From Gallionella sp. (GTDB lineage Bacteria > Pseudomonadota > Gammaproteobacteria > Burkholderiales > Gallionellaceae): DNA of 64,000 bases. The stretch lies in assembly GCA_030645955.1 (NCBI GenBank), contig JAUSMR010000058.1:1-64000 (forward strand), read 5' to 3'. The notes beneath the pieces are model-generated. The model saw only the letters and a program-made list of their open reading frames with translations. It was not told where the DNA came from and searched no databases. This document shows positions 63,843 through 64,000 of this stretch, piece after piece (position 1 is the first letter of the stretch; each line of letters starts with the position of its first letter). The position numbers and the translations under genes are program-made.

Positions 63843-63869
63843 TGTATTGACGATGGGCGGGACGGCCTG
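63843..63869 (+). pseudogene. Short echo of the tldD 3' end
   Basis: TTGACGATGGGCGGGACGGC followed by CTGA encodes LTMGGTA-stop and resembles the end of the intact tldD (CTGACGGTGGGCGGGACGGC, LTVGGTA-stop). The match is 18 of about 20 bases. Together with the intact end it brackets the AI-2E permease. It is short, so chance cannot be excluded. Confidence 0.5.
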
Positions 63870-64000
63870 ATGTTTTATGTTGACCTCTTTCCGCGCTTGC
63901 CCGCCACAAGGTGGACTACCTGCTGATTGGAGGCTTGGCTGTGTCGTTGCACGGCGTTGAACGTGCCACGATGGATGTGGACATTACCGTCGCGATGAAC
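63870..64000 (+). pseudogene. Start of a nucleotidyltransferase-type protein, frameshifted, cut by window end
   Basis: The ATG at 63870 gives MFYVDLF, then a -1 shift at the TTT run (63888-63890) is needed to continue SALARHKVDYLLIGGLAVSL and HGVERATMDVDITVAMN. The GGxAxxLHGxxRxTxDxD pattern is that of MNT/AbiEii-type nucleotidyltransferases, often toxins or their relatives. Without the shift, the second frame has only a GTG at 63911. One lost T would explain it. The gene leaves the window. Confidence 0.7.

Overview
This 64 kb window is a bacterial chromosome segment. The caa3-type oxidase operon, the ZipA-like/ligA pair, the ilvE-zinc finger-waaF-phosphomannomutase string and the GlnE/YhdP/nitrilase/TldD block together suggest a betaproteobacterium, most likely Nitrosomonadales (a Gallionellaceae-like lineage). 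That placement is inference from gene content and order. No rRNA, tRNA or CRISPR array was recognised.

Layout. 0.3-6.6 kb (+): a ZipA-like protein, DNA ligase, GalU, a purine phosphoribosyltransferase, a methylthio-nucleoside phosphorylase and peptide deformylase. 7.1-11.8 kb (-): a caa3 cytochrome c oxidase operon (coxB with fused cytochrome c, coxA, a 42-residue protein, ctaG, coxC). 12.1-16.7 kb: WrbA, an EEP-fold phosphodiesterase, an Smr protein, an isolated serine hydrolase and GcvR (-). 17.1-21.8 kb (+): topoisomerase IV (parE, parC). 22-24 kb: an ankyrin protein and a cysteine-less DsrC/TusE-like protein. 24.4-33.3 kb: fumarase (-), an FAD pyridine-nucleotide oxidoreductase (+), folB-folK (+), a metallophosphoesterase and nitroreductase (-), and aconitase (-). 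33.6-41.2 kb (+): eight consecutive exported proteins (two beta-barrels, three LPP20-like proteins, a FecR-domain protein, a beta-propeller-like protein and a coiled-coil protein) that form an uncharacterised envelope cluster. 41.5-48.7 kb: alaS, a lone response regulator, then phosphomannomutase, waaF, zinc finger and ilvE (-). 48.9-53 kb: a frameshifted adenylate cyclase and a two-component pair. 53-64 kb: glnE (-), yhdP, nitrilase, tldD, an AI-2E-type permease and a broken nucleotidyltransferase start.

Two genome-scale patterns stand out. First, small repeats are dense and several lie in frame inside housekeeping genes. A composite palindromic element supplies the first ~68 residues of the phosphomannomutase, about 85 residues inside glnE, and the start codon of def. 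A 40-bp repeat sits in alaS, and a 28-bp repeat is shared by acnA and waaF in the same frame. This resembles the Rickettsia palindromic elements. Two further MITE-like families show terminal inverted repeats, and one of them also shows target-site duplications and a nested insertion. Second, diverged copies of gene ends sit beside intact genes: the 5' end of galU and the 3' ends of acnA, alaS and probably tldD. In two cases they bracket accessory genes. These look like scars of allele replacement or gene-end-targeted integration.
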